Shown here piece after piece: positions 43,004 through 51,663 of a stretch of DNA of 64,000 nt. Source of the stretch: Novosphingobium pentaromativorans US6-1 (GTDB lineage: Bacteria; Pseudomonadota; Alphaproteobacteria; Sphingomonadales; Sphingomonadaceae). The stretch's first letter is position 1. Each line of letters opens with the position of its first letter. The stretch is taken from positions 186,001 to 250,000 of the forward strand of contig NZ_CP009292.1 in assembly GCF_000767465.1 (NCBI RefSeq), written 5' to 3'. Both the position numbers and the translations under genes were made by a program. The notes under the pieces were generated by a model. It saw nothing but the letters and a program-made list of their open reading frames with translations. It searched no databases and was not told the DNA's origin.

Positions 43004-44491
43004 GTGAGCGAAGAGCTCTTCGACATTGCCGTGATCGGCGGCGGCGTGAACGGTTGCGGCATCGCACGCGATGCCGCGGGCCGCGGTGCGCGGGTCCTGC
43101 TGCTGGAAGCGCGCGACCTGGCAAGCGGAACGTCTTCTGCATCGACCAAGCTCATCCACGGCGGCCTGCGCTATCTTGAGCATTACGAGTTCGGCCTCGT
43201 CCGTGAATCGCTCAGCGAACGCGAACGCCTCTGGGCGATTGCGCCGCATATCATCTGGCCGCTGCGCTTCATCCTGCCGCATGTGAAGGGGCTGCGGCCC
43301 CGCTGGCTGTTGCGCCTGGGCCTGTTCGTCTATGACCATCTCGGTGGCCGCAAGCGCCTTCCGGCGACGCGGTCGGTCGATCTCGCCAGACATCCCGGCG
43401 GCAGGCCGCTTAAGGACGAATTCACCCACGCCTATGTCTACTCCGATTGCTGGGTGGACGATGCGCGCCTCGTTGTCCTCAATGCGCGCGATGCGGCGGA
43501 TCACGGCGCCGAGGTGCACACGGGTTCGCGGGTCGAGGCGCTGACCCGCGAGGCGGAGGGCTGGCGTATCGAGGCAGGCGGCAAGAGCTTCCACGCGCGG
43601 GCAGTCGTCAATGCAGCAGGGCCTGCGGTCCTCAAGCTCCTGGGGCAGGCCGGTGAACAGTCCGAACGGCGCATGCGCCTCGTGCGCGGCTCGCACATCG
43701 TCGTTCCGCGCAAATTCGAGCATGAATTCGCCTATTTCTTCCAGCTTCCCGACGGGCGGATCTTCTTCGCCATCCCTTACGAGCAAGACTTCACGCTGAT
43801 CGGCACGACCGATCGCGACCATCATGGCAGCCTTGAGGACGTCCGGGCGAGCGATGAGGAAATCGCCTACTTGTGCGAGGGGGCGAGCCACTACTTTCGC
43901 GAACCGGTGACCCCCGGCGATGTGGTGTGGACCTATTCGGGTGTGCGGCCGCTCATCGACGACGGCTCAGGCAAGCCGGAAGCGGCGACGCGCGGCTACA
44001 CGCTGGAACTGACCGACGAGGATGAGGGGGCGCCGCTGCTCTCGGTCATGGGCGGCAAGATCACCACGTACCGGCATCTGGCGCAGGAAGCCGTCGATCT
44101 GCTGTGCCACCGCTTGCCGCAGCTTGCCCACAAGCACTGGACCGACAAGGCGCCGCTGCCCGGCGGCAATTTCTCCGCCGATGAATTGCCCTCAATGTTT
44201 GAACACTATGCATCGCGCTATCCGTTCCTGGAGCCGGGATGGCTGCACCGCCTGCTGCGCAATTACGGGACCTTGATCTCGGACATTTTCGGCAATGCCG
44301 CAGCGCTGCCGGAATGCGGCATTCACTTCGGAAACGGATTGACCGAATGCGAGGTGCGATACCTCGTTCAGCGCGAGTGGTGCCGCAGCGCGGAGGATTT
44401 GCTGTGGCGCCGGACCAAGCTGGGCCTGAGAATGAACGCGCAGCAAGTCGATGAGCTGCAGAATTACCTTGCGAAACTGACGCCTGCTTGA
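43004..44491 (+). CDS. glpD: glycerol-3-phosphate dehydrogenase (FAD, aerobic)
   Basis: A 495-residue GlpD. The N-terminal FAD motif is DIAVIGGGVNGCGIARDAAG, followed by the family signature SGTSSASTKLIHGGLRYLEH. Substrate-domain blocks FLIPYEQDFTLIGTTD-like (here FAIPYEQDFTLIGTTDRDH) and YSGVRPLIDD are followed by the C-terminal cap with EVRYLVQREWCRSAEDLLWR and RTKLGLRMN. It oxidises glycerol-3-phosphate to DHAP and passes electrons to quinone at the membrane. The start is GTG with AAGGAAG upstream, 18 bases after smoC. With glpK behind it, glycerol released by the sulfoquinovosidase can enter glycolysis. Confidence 0.95.
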   Translation: MSEELFDIAVIGGGVNGCGIARDAAGRGARVLLLEARDLASGTSSASTKLIHGGLRYLEHYEFGLVRESLSERERLWAIAPHIIWPLRFILPHVKGLRPRWLLRLGLFVYDHLGGRKRLPATRSVDLARHPGGRPLKDEFTHAYVYSDCWVDDARLVVLNARDAADHGAEVHTGSRVEALTREAEGWRIEAGGKSFHARAVVNAAGPAVLKLLGQAGEQSERRMRLVRGSHIVVPRKFEHEFAYFFQLPDGRIFFAIPYEQDFTLIGTTDRDHHGSLEDVRASDEEIAYLCEGASHYFREPVTPGDVVWTYSGVRPLIDDGSGKPEAATRGYTLELTDEDEGAPLLSVMGGKITTYRHLAQEAVDLLCHRLPQLAHKHWTDKAPLPGGNFSADELPSMFEHYASRYPFLEPGWLHRLLRNYGTLISDIFGNAAALPECGIHFGNGLTECEVRYLVQREWCRSAEDLLWRRTKLGLRMNAQQVDELQNYLAKLTPA

Positions 44492-44565
44492 GGCTGGATT
44501 GCGCTTGCCATCCAGGGTTGGGGCGGGCGCAGACGATCACGGATTGAATCTTAGGGAGAGATACG

Positions 44566-46044
44566 GTGCAAGAGCGCCCCATTCTGGTTCTCGATGAAGG
44601 AACGACTTCGACCAGAGCCATATTGTACTCTGCCGAGGGCAGCATTCTGGGCGTGTCCCAGTCGGAACTGACGCAGCATTATCCTGCGCCCGGCTACGTT
44701 GAGCACGATGCGGACGAAATCTGGGAAAAGACGCTCGCCTGCGCGCGGGAAATGGTCGCGAGGGCAGGCGGCGCGGATCGCATCTCTGCCATCGGTATTA
44801 CCAACCAGCGCGAAACCGTTGTTGCCTGGGACCGCCAGAGCGGCAAGCCGATCACCCCCGCCATCGTCTGGCAGGACCGCCGCACGGCGGACCGCTGCCA
44901 GCAATTGCGGGAAGCGGGCCATGAACCGCTGATCGGTGCGCGGACCGGCCTGATGCTCGATCCCTATTTTTCGGCAACGAAGATGAGCTGGGTTCTCGAA
45001 AACGTGCCGGCGGCGCGCGAGCTCGGGGACAGGCTGGCTTTCGGAACTGTCGAGAGCTGGCTGGTCTGGAAGCTCACCGCAGGGCTGCATATCACCGACG
45101 CCAGCAATGCCAGCCGGACGATGCTGATGCCGCTGGAAGGCGCGGGCTGGGATGACGAGCTGCTCGCGCTTCACGGCGTCCCGCGCGCCAGCCTGCCCGA
45201 GATCGTCGACAATGCCGGACAATTCGAGCGGACGAGCCCGGAACTGTTCGGTGGATCGATTGCCATATGCGGCCTTGCCGGAGATCAGCAAGCTGCAACG
45301 ATCGGTCAGAATTGCCTCTCACCCGGGGACGTCAAGGCCACGCTGGGAACAGGCGCTTTCGTTCTGGCGAACACGGGAACCTCGCCGAGGTTGTCCAGTC
45401 ACAGGCTGGTGAGCACCGTGCTGGCGCAGATCGGCGGAGAGCGCAGCTACGCGCTGGAAGGCTCCGTCTTCGTCGCCGGCAGCCTGGTCAAATGGCTGCG
45501 CGACGAACTGTGCATGGTCGGAACTGCCTGCGAAACCGAAAGTCTTGCCCGCTCGATTGCGGACAGCGGCGGCGTGTGCATTTTGCCGGCCCTGTCGGGT
45601 CTCGGCGCCCCGCACTGGCGCGCCCAAGCGCGCGGAGTCATTGCGGGACTGACCCATGGCACCGGGCGAGCGCACATCGTTCGCGCTGCGCTGGAAGCCA
45701 TGGCCCATCAGATGCATGACCTGAAAGTCGCCTTCGATGGTGACGGCGCGGCATGGCTGAACCTGCGTCTCGACGGCGGTATGAGTGCGAACGACTGGAT
45801 CGCCCAGGACCTTGCCGACATCCTTGATCTCGAGGTCGAACGACCGCTCGATGTCGAGACGACTGCCTTGGGTGCCGCCATGCTGGCAAGCGTGGGCTGC
45901 GGTATCTATGGCTCGCTTGAAGATGCGGCGAGGATGCGGCCCGAGGTCATGGTGTTCCGGCCGGCGATGGACTCTGCGATGCGTCGCGCCCGCCTTCACT
46001 TGTGGCATAAGGTGCTGGCCTCCGAACTGGGCAAGGGTGCGTAA
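44566..46044 (+). CDS. glpK: glycerol kinase
   Basis: A 492-residue FGGY-family kinase. The N-terminal phosphate loop is LDEGTTSTRAILYSAEG, with ITNQRETVVAWDRQSGKPI, AIVWQDRRTADRC, and the C-terminal ATP-binding LRLDGGMSANDWIAQDLADI. These are glycerol-kinase-specific. It phosphorylates glycerol with ATP. The GTG start at 44566 is preceded by AGGGAGAG, 74 bases after glpD. No glpF facilitator is adjacent, which suits glycerol generated inside the cell by glycoside cleavage. Confidence 0.96.
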   Translation: MQERPILVLDEGTTSTRAILYSAEGSILGVSQSELTQHYPAPGYVEHDADEIWEKTLACAREMVARAGGADRISAIGITNQRETVVAWDRQSGKPITPAIVWQDRRTADRCQQLREAGHEPLIGARTGLMLDPYFSATKMSWVLENVPAARELGDRLAFGTVESWLVWKLTAGLHITDASNASRTMLMPLEGAGWDDELLALHGVPRASLPEIVDNAGQFERTSPELFGGSIAICGLAGDQQAATIGQNCLSPGDVKATLGTGAFVLANTGTSPRLSSHRLVSTVLAQIGGERSYALEGSVFVAGSLVKWLRDELCMVGTACETESLARSIADSGGVCILPALSGLGAPHWRAQARGVIAGLTHGTGRAHIVRAALEAMAHQMHDLKVAFDGDGAAWLNLRLDGGMSANDWIAQDLADILDLEVERPLDVETTALGAAMLASVGCGIYGSLEDAARMRPEVMVFRPAMDSAMRRARLHLWHKVLASELGKGA

Positions 46045-46161
46045 GGGGGTAAGGGCGAGAAGCCGGGCAAGGACCACCCCTGCGGTAGAATTGACAAGAC
46101 TACTGCAAGGGTGAAGTCTCTTCCCAGCGGCAAAAGCCGCGCAAAATGCGGGAGAAACGGC

Positions 46162-46836
46162 ATGACCCTGCAGGCCGCAGAGGCGCCCGACCTGGGTGCT
46201 GCGAAGATCGGCGCGATTGCGCACCTTTATCGCGGGGAAGTGTATCGTTCGGCTGTCTGGCGAACGCGGCTCGATACGACTACCAACTGGTCGGTCGTTA
46301 CGCTCGGGATTGCACTTTCGATAACGTTTGCCTCGCCGGATGCTTCGCCTTTGCCGCTGCTTCTGGCAGGCATCCTGATCCTGTTCTTTCTGTTGCTCGA
46401 GGCGCGGCGCTATCGCTATTTCAACGTCTGGCGCGCCCGTTGCCGCTGGATGGAAACGCACTTCTTCGCAAGCTTGCTCAGTGACGATGAGGAATGTCAC
46501 GGACCTGGCTGGCAAGAGACGCTCGCCCGCGATTACCTTCGTCCGCGCTACCATATCCCGCTGCAGGTCGCGATCGGCCGGCGCATCCGGCGCAATTACT
46601 TCTGGATCCTGCTGATCCAGACAACTGCCTTTGTCAGCAAGATCGTCGTCCATCCCAGCCCGATCGAGCATGTGTCCCAGCTTGCGCAGCGCTCGGCGAT
46701 CGGTCCGGTACCAGGCGAACTCGTGCTCGCGCTAGGTGCGCTCTATTGTCTCGTCTGGGGGTGTGTTGCGGTCTGGAGCTGGCGCGACGACAAGCGGCGC
46801 GCGGCAAACCGCGAAGATCACGTCGGAATGGGGTAA
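46162..46836 (+). CDS. DUF2270 membrane protein
   Basis: A 224-residue protein with about four membrane helices. The DUF2270 core is seen as IAHLYRGEVYRSAVWRTRLD, TTNWSVVTLGIALSITFAS, LLLEARRYRYFNVWRARCRW, METHFFASLL and RDYLRPRYHIPLQVAIGRRI, RRNYFWILLIQTTAFVSKI. Function is unknown; the conserved Arg-rich cytosolic loop suggests an interaction surface. GGGAG seven bases upstream supports ATG 46162. It follows glpK by 118 bases and may or may not be on the same transcript. Confidence 0.85.
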   Translation: MTLQAAEAPDLGAAKIGAIAHLYRGEVYRSAVWRTRLDTTTNWSVVTLGIALSITFASPDASPLPLLLAGILILFFLLLEARRYRYFNVWRARCRWMETHFFASLLSDDEECHGPGWQETLARDYLRPRYHIPLQVAIGRRIRRNYFWILLIQTTAFVSKIVVHPSPIEHVSQLAQRSAIGPVPGELVLALGALYCLVWGCVAVWSWRDDKRRAANREDHVGMG

Positions 46837-46883
46837 ACGTGGGGCCCTTCAAATACGGTGAAAGGGCTCCGTTCAAGCCTTCT

Positions 46884-47033
46884 TCAAATGCCCCGTCGGC
46901 CGGTAACAAGCTGATAGACAACGACGATCACGGCGAGAACCAGCAGGAGGTGGATAAGCCCGCTGGCGACGTGGAAAGCCAGGAAGCCAAGCAGCCAGAG
47001 AACGAACAGTATTACAGCGATAGTCCAGAGCAT
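46884..47033 (-). CDS. lmo0937-family small membrane protein
   Basis: A 49-residue protein consisting of two membrane helices: MLWTIAVILFVLWLLGFLAF and LIHLLLVLAVIVVVYQLVTG, joined by HVASG. This is the DUF5670/lmo0937 pattern, widespread as a small stress-related membrane protein. GGAGAAACCTG directly precedes ATG 47033; the longer frame up to 47105 lacks a site. It is a single leftward gene convergent with the DUF2270 gene. Confidence 0.85.
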   Translation of the reverse strand: MLWTIAVILFVLWLLGFLAFHVASGLIHLLLVLAVIVVVYQLVTGRRGI

Positions 47034-47202
47034 CAGGTTTCTCCGCGAATTGTATATTGCGTACTCAACGCTTGGGATGCCGCTGTGTTTCCAGCGCTGA
47101 AACATGCGTGACGGATTACGCTGCGCCGCAATGCAAGTACTTCAAGTTGCCCAGTGGAAGCCGAGTGCCTCTCTCGCGCTGTCAATGGAAGATCGCGGGC
47201 CA

Positions 47203-47221
47203 GGGGGCTGGGTGAGCCCCC
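47203..47221 (-). terminator. hairpin downstream of the BdcA-like gene
   Basis: GGGGGCT and AGCCCCC form a 7-bp stem with a 5-base loop, flanked by pairing GCGGGCC sequences. It lies about 77 bases beyond the leftward stop at 47298, without a T-run, so this is tentative. Confidence 0.4.
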
Positions 47222-47297
47222 GGCGGGCCGCCGCAAGCAGCAGTGCTTTATCCGCAGCAGCCCGCCCAGTGATCCGCAATTCAGTTCGATACCGGCA

Positions 47298-48011
47298 TCA
47301 AGCGCCGAAGCCTCCGTCGATTGTCTGGAGGGAGCCGGTAATCATTGCGCCGTGAGGTCCGGCGATATAGGCGGTAAGCTCGGCGATTTCGTCCGGTGTG
47401 GCATGCCGCTTGATCGCCATGAAGCTGTGCATCGTCTCGGCCATCGGCCCGTCGGCCGGGTTCATGTCGCTGTCGGTCGGCCCGGGCTGGATGCTGTTGA
47501 CCGTTATTCCCCGGTCGCCAAGATCGCGAGCCAGGCCGCGAACCATGCCCTGCATCGCCGACTTGGTCAGCGCATATGCGGCACCGCCCGCGAAGGGCAT
47601 GCGATCGCCATTAACCGACCCGATGACGATGATGCGTCCGTTGTCGTTCATCCGCCGCGCTGCCTCGACCGCCGCGTGATAGGGCGCCCGGACATTGACA
47701 TCGATCATGTGATCGATCGCATCGGCCTCCAGTTCCAGCGGGTCGCCCAGCACGAGCGAGCCGGCCGCGATGACGATGACGTCGAGGGGACCACGATCGG
47801 CGACGGTTGCGATCAGTTCGCTCCGGTCGGCGCTGTCGGTCCGGATCGCGGAGGCGCCGGTTTCGGCCGCGAGATCTTCGGCCGCCTGCTTCGAGCCGGC
47901 ATAGGTGAAGGCGACTTCGCCGCCGCCTGCCGAAAAGCGGCGCACGATTGCCGCGCCGATGCCACGGCTGCCGCCTAGAATCAGAACATTCTTGGTGTTG
48001 AAATCATCCAT
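47298..48011 (-). CDS. bdcA: BdcA-like short-chain dehydrogenase/reductase
   Basis: A 237-residue SDR. It has LILGGSRGIGAAIVRRFSAG (cofactor loop), FTYAGSKQAAEDLAAETGAS, DVIVIAAGSLVLGDP and IGSVNGDRMPFAGGAAYALT with YxxxK at YALTK. IKRHATPDEIAELTAYIAGP and TIDGGFGA close the protein. The sequence follows E. coli BdcA closely, a protein reported to affect biofilm dispersal and proposed to bind c-di-GMP. Redox substrates are unknown. GGAGAAACC lies upstream of ATG 48011. It is divergent from a LysR gene that probably controls it. Confidence 0.85.
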   Translation of the reverse strand: MDDFNTKNVLILGGSRGIGAAIVRRFSAGGGEVAFTYAGSKQAAEDLAAETGASAIRTDSADRSELIATVADRGPLDVIVIAAGSLVLGDPLELEADAIDHMIDVNVRAPYHAAVEAARRMNDNGRIIVIGSVNGDRMPFAGGAAYALTKSAMQGMVRGLARDLGDRGITVNSIQPGPTDSDMNPADGPMAETMHSFMAIKRHATPDEIAELTAYIAGPHGAMITGSLQTIDGGFGA

Positions 48012-48152
48012 GAGGTTTCTCCAGTGTTTGGGGCGTATTCGAAACGAAGGGGCGCCCGTCCCGGTCCTGCGCCTCTGGACTTGAAGATGAACTGCAGGCA
48101 TTGTCCGGACTAGCCGTAAAAAGCTGGATCTAGTTGACGGGATTACCGAACA

Positions 48153-49061
48153 ATGATGAAACTCGACGGCGTTGTTGCGTTCGTCGTGACGGCAGAAGCC
48201 GGTTCGATCAGCGCGGCGTCAAGGCGGCTGGGCCTAGCCAAGTCGGTGGTGAGCGAGCGGCTTGCCGAGTTGGAGCGAACCCTGGGGACGACACTTGTCC
48301 AGCGATCAACCCGCAAGTTGTCCCTGACTAACGGAGGCCGTTCCTTCCTGCCGCGAGCACAGCGCATCCTGCGCGAAGTGGAGGAGGCTTCTTCCGAATT
48401 GGCGGCGCGGAGCGGCAAGCTGGCCGGGCCCCTGCGCATCTCCGCGCCCGTGGGGTTCGGCAATCTTCATCTCGGGCCCGCTCTCGGGCGGTTCCTTCGT
48501 GACTATCCCGAGATCGACCTTTCTCTAGAACTCGACGACAATTTCGTCGACGCGGCGAGCGGAGGTTTCGACGCCGTGTTGAGGCACGGCGCGATTGGCG
48601 ATGGACGCCTCATTGCCAGGCGCCTGGCGTCGAGCCGGCGCCTGCTGGTCGCGTCGCCGGGATACCTGGATGAGTGCGGAATACCCACGACACTCGCCGA
48701 ACTGGAGCGGCACAGGGGCATTCTCTATTCCAACCGGGCAAGCGATTGGCGGTTTGCGACGGCCAGCGGCTGGTCGGTGATCCGCCCGCGGGCGGGATTG
48801 CGCGTGAACAGCGGCATGCTCATGCGCGAAGCGGCAACGGAAGGCTTGGGGATCGCCCTGTTGCCCACCTTCTTCATCCACGAAGCGCTTGCCAATGGCA
48901 CGTTGACGCAGATCGACATCGGACAACAGGCGGAAGGAGCGGAGCTCTTCCTGACATATCCGAAGGACCATGGTGCCTCAGCGAAGATCCGGGCTTTCGG
49001 CGATAGCCTTCGCCGCACCTTCGGCAGTCCGCCTTACTGGGAGAAAATCCCCGGGATATAG
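48153..49061 (+). CDS. LysR-type transcriptional regulator, divergent from bdcA-like gene
   Basis: A 302-residue LysR regulator of the CrgA/DmlR-like branch. The helix-turn-helix lies at ~4-62 (VVAFVVTAEAGSISAASRRL, GLAKSVVSERLAELERTLGT). The effector domain starts near residue 90 (GPLRISAPVGFGNLHLGPAL), with the branch-typical DAVLRHGAIGDGRLIARRL and EGLGIALLPTFFIHEALANG. It is 142 bases from, and divergent to, the BdcA-like SDR, the usual target arrangement. Confidence 0.9.
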   Translation: MMKLDGVVAFVVTAEAGSISAASRRLGLAKSVVSERLAELERTLGTTLVQRSTRKLSLTNGGRSFLPRAQRILREVEEASSELAARSGKLAGPLRISAPVGFGNLHLGPALGRFLRDYPEIDLSLELDDNFVDAASGGFDAVLRHGAIGDGRLIARRLASSRRLLVASPGYLDECGIPTTLAELERHRGILYSNRASDWRFATASGWSVIRPRAGLRVNSGMLMREAATEGLGIALLPTFFIHEALANGTLTQIDIGQQAEGAELFLTYPKDHGASAKIRAFGDSLRRTFGSPPYWEKIPGI

Positions 49062-49278
49062 GCTCATTTGCCGTCGCGATCCGGGCATTTGTTGAAAGGG
49101 CGCCGAAGATCACAAGGTTCTGGCGACACTCGGCAAGTTGGTTGCTTCTGCATTATGCCCCTGCAAGAGGGCAGCTCATCACTTTGGATCCGGTCTCCTG
49201 AAGACAATGCCCGGCAGGCCAATTTGTGCCGCGAGAGGTTCTGCCGGCAGGGGCGGACACTCCGGCCGGTCTGACCAT

Positions 49279-49623
49279 TCAGTCGCGGTGGAAGAAGGCA
49301 GGCTTGCCGGCAAGAACATTGGCAGCCATTTCGCCGCCGTCGTGGAAGGCCAGCGCGCCGCCCGGAAGGGTATCGTCCCAGAAGCCTGGATCGGCATATT
49401 GGGAGAGGGCGGTTTCATAGCGCGCCACTCGGTCTGCCTGTTGGGAGAGAAGTGCGTCTGCGGCGCGCACTTCCTCGAAGTCGTCCCCTTTGCCTTCGCG
49501 TACCAGCTGCGAAAGATCCTGGCGGTTGATAGCGTCGAAGTAATCGGCAACGAAGCGCCGCGCGAATTCGGTGGAAGGCCGGCCTTGTGCCGGACTCGCG
49601 GGCAGGACCGCGTACTTGGCCAT
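49279..49623 (-). CDS. hypothetical protein downstream of DUF983 gene
   Basis: A 114-residue protein starting MAKYAVLPASPAQGRPSTEF. It is predominantly helical with charged surface (VADYFDAINRQDLSQLVREG, AADALLSQQADRVARYETAL) and a conserved-looking end YADPGFWDDTLPGGALAFHD. No signal peptide, membrane helix or known motif is seen. It begins 7 bases after the DUF983 stop, so it is in the same operon. I cannot name a family. Confidence 0.6.
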   Translation of the reverse strand: MAKYAVLPASPAQGRPSTEFARRFVADYFDAINRQDLSQLVREGKGDDFEEVRAADALLSQQADRVARYETALSQYADPGFWDDTLPGGALAFHDGGEMAANVLAGKPAFFHRD

Positions 49624-49630
49624 TTTCAGG

Positions 49631-50059
49631 TCAATCCTTTTCACGTGCGGCACGTGCGTTGAGATCGGCCCAGAGCTTTTCGGTGCCGGCTTCCTGGGCC
49701 TTGTTCACATACTGCGAGGCGACGAGCCAGCCCTTGATAAATTGCAGGGGAACGATGCACCCGATTGCCAGGAGCGGAAACGAGGTCACCAGGTGAACCC
49801 AGAATGGCGGGTCGAATTTCACCTGCAGCCAGACTGCGAAGAACGTCAGCGGAAAGGCGACGATGCATAGGGAAAAGAATGCAGGCCCGTCATCGGGGGC
49901 GGCAAAGTCGTAGGAGAGGCCGCAGTTCGGGCACTTGTCGTTCAGTTTGAGCCACTTGCGAAACATCTTCCCCTTGCCGCAGCGCGGGCAAAGACCCCTG
50001 GCGCCGCAGTGGAATATCCACTGGCCCTTGTTGGGTTGCTGGTTGTCTTCGTCAGCCAT
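49631..50059 (-). CDS. DUF983 zinc-ribbon membrane protein
   Basis: A 142-residue protein. The N-terminal zinc ribbon is GLCPRCGKGKMFRKWLKLND followed by CPNCGLSYDFAAPDDGPAFF, giving two CxxC pairs. Two membrane helices follow (FSLCIVAFPLTFFAVWLQV; LVTSFPLLAIGCIVPLQFI). This is the DUF983 layout seen across Alphaproteobacteria, often near cytochrome oxidase genes, though not here. ATG 50059 is the chosen start. It is divergent from the MocR-type regulator. Confidence 0.88.
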   Translation of the reverse strand: MADEDNQQPNKGQWIFHCGARGLCPRCGKGKMFRKWLKLNDKCPNCGLSYDFAAPDDGPAFFSLCIVAFPLTFFAVWLQVKFDPPFWVHLVTSFPLLAIGCIVPLQFIKGWLVASQYVNKAQEAGTEKLWADLNARAAREKD

Positions 50060-50113
50060 GGGGCAAGTCCATTCGCTTTTTTTGCAGGGAATCGGTCGTT
50101 GCAATATATGATA

Positions 50114-50140
50114 TTTGCATGCATACAAAGTCAATGCAAA
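50114..50140. promoter_or_regulatory. dyad overlapping the MocR gene start
   Basis: TTTGCAT at 50114-50120 and ATGCAAA at 50134-50140 are perfect inverted repeats with a 13-base spacer. They bracket both candidate start codons (ATG 50119 and 50134) in an AT-rich region. A palindromic TGCATGCA occurs inside. Autorepression by the encoded GntR/MocR protein fits this position. Confidence 0.5.
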
Positions 50141-51528
50141 GTGTGCAGCAAAAGTGGCTCCCGGATATCGGGCAGTCTGAAGGACCAGTCTATCTGGCGA
50201 TTTGCGCCGCCCTCGAGCGCGATATCGAGGGGGGGCGACTGAGCGCCGGCGATCGGCTGCCGCCGCAGCGCGAACTCGCCGAAACTCTGGGGATCGATCC
50301 CGGGACCGTGACGCGCGCCTATGCCGAAGCGCGCCGGCAAGGCCTCATCGATGCCGAGGGGCGGCGCGGCAGCTTTGTCAGGGGAAGGGAGACCAGCGCG
50401 GTTTCAGCCGAGATTGCCCCATTCGACACCGGCATGAACCTGCCCCCCATTCCGGCGCGCAGCACATTTGCCGCGCGCTTCATGGCCACATTGCAGGCGG
50501 TCATGACGGGGCCTTCAGCGATCAACCGAATGCAGTACCAGCCCGCTGGCGGAGCGCCTGAGGATCGACACGCCGGCGCCGAATGGCTCGCCGCCAGCGG
50601 CATGGAGGCGAATGAGGACAATGTCCTGGTCACGAGCGGAGCGCAGACCGCGCTTCATGCGATTGCCAGTTCGGTCCTCCAGCCGGGCGATATCGTCTGC
50701 ACCGGACCTTTCGTCTATCCCGGCTGGACGGCGATTTGCCGGAGGGCCAATGTGACGTTGCTCCCCCTCGCTGCCGACGATCAGGGTATTGACCCGGATG
50801 CCTTCGCACGCGCCTGCGCTTCCTCGCAGGTGCGCGCAATCTACATTGTGCCGGACAACGAAAATCCGACCACGGCGACGCTCTGTCCGGATCGGCGGGA
50901 GCGCATTGTGCAGATTGCCCGGCGGCACGATGTTCTGATTATCGAGGACGATTCCTACTCGCGATTGGGCGAGAAAGGCCCCGCTCCGCTGGCGGCTTTG
51001 GCGCCGGAGCGGACGTGGCATGTGTGCAGCTTGTCCAAACTGATCTCGCCGTCCTTGCGTATCGCCTATCTGCGCGCGCCGCGCCTGCGCGATGCCTTGC
51101 AGCTGGCCACCGATACATACGAGACAACGGTGATGCCGCCGCCGCTCAATCTTGCGGTATCGACGCAATGGCTGCGCGATGGAACATGGTCGAGGCTGAT
51201 CGATGAGGTGCGGGGCGAGTGCAAGGCGCGGCAGGCGATCGTCGCCCAGACTCTGCCTGCTGGTAGTTATCGCGGGGCCCCCGCCGGTTATCACCTCTGG
51301 GTTCCGCTTGGCGAAGCGGTGCAGTCCTACGAACTTGTCAGCGCGTTGCGTCCCCTGGGCGTTTCGGTGGTATCGAGCGAGCAGTTCCGCGTGGGCCCGG
51401 AGACGTCCGGGCGCGCCGTGCGGCTTTCGATCGGCGGCAATCTCGACCGTAACCAACTCGCGCGCGCGCTGGGTCTTCTTGACGCCATGCTTCATCACCG
51501 GGCCGGGCGGTCGAGTCCATTGATCTGA
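50119..51528 (+). CDS. MocR/PdxR-type GntR regulator with aminotransferase domain
   Basis: A 469-residue chimeric regulator. A GntR winged helix lies at ~20-90 (GPVYLAICAALERDIEGGRL, SAGDRLPPQRELAETLGIDP, GTVTRAYAEARRQGLIDAEG). Residues ~110-460 are a fold-type I aminotransferase domain: LVTSGAQTALHAIASSVLQP, VPDNENPTTATL and SLSKLISPSLRIAYLR with the PLP lysine. Such proteins sense PLP or an amino compound and control PLP or amino-acid genes. The start may be 50119 or 50134 (MQSVQQKW). It is divergent from the DUF983 operon, with no obvious metabolic target nearby. Confidence 0.9.
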   Translation: MHTKSMQSVQQKWLPDIGQSEGPVYLAICAALERDIEGGRLSAGDRLPPQRELAETLGIDPGTVTRAYAEARRQGLIDAEGRRGSFVRGRETSAVSAEIAPFDTGMNLPPIPARSTFAARFMATLQAVMTGPSAINRMQYQPAGGAPEDRHAGAEWLAASGMEANEDNVLVTSGAQTALHAIASSVLQPGDIVCTGPFVYPGWTAICRRANVTLLPLAADDQGIDPDAFARACASSQVRAIYIVPDNENPTTATLCPDRRERIVQIARRHDVLIIEDDSYSRLGEKGPAPLAALAPERTWHVCSLSKLISPSLRIAYLRAPRLRDALQLATDTYETTVMPPPLNLAVSTQWLRDGTWSRLIDEVRGECKARQAIVAQTLPAGSYRGAPAGYHLWVPLGEAVQSYELVSALRPLGVSVVSSEQFRVGPETSGRAVRLSIGGNLDRNQLARALGLLDAMLHHRAGRSSPLI

Positions 51529-51663
51529 CAGGCATGGCTTCGCTTACATCGTGTTCGGGAAACCGAGGTTCAGAAGCCGTTGCGATGCCTTTCGATAATG
51601 ACGCGAAGAGGCCATTTGCGCAGCGCTGAGCCGGGCCGCAACTCGCATGTAGCGCGGTCGCGC

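Noticed and set aside
45319..46671. 450-codon leftward frame over glpK and the DUF2270 gene
   Set aside because: Antisense to two sound genes; no known motif.
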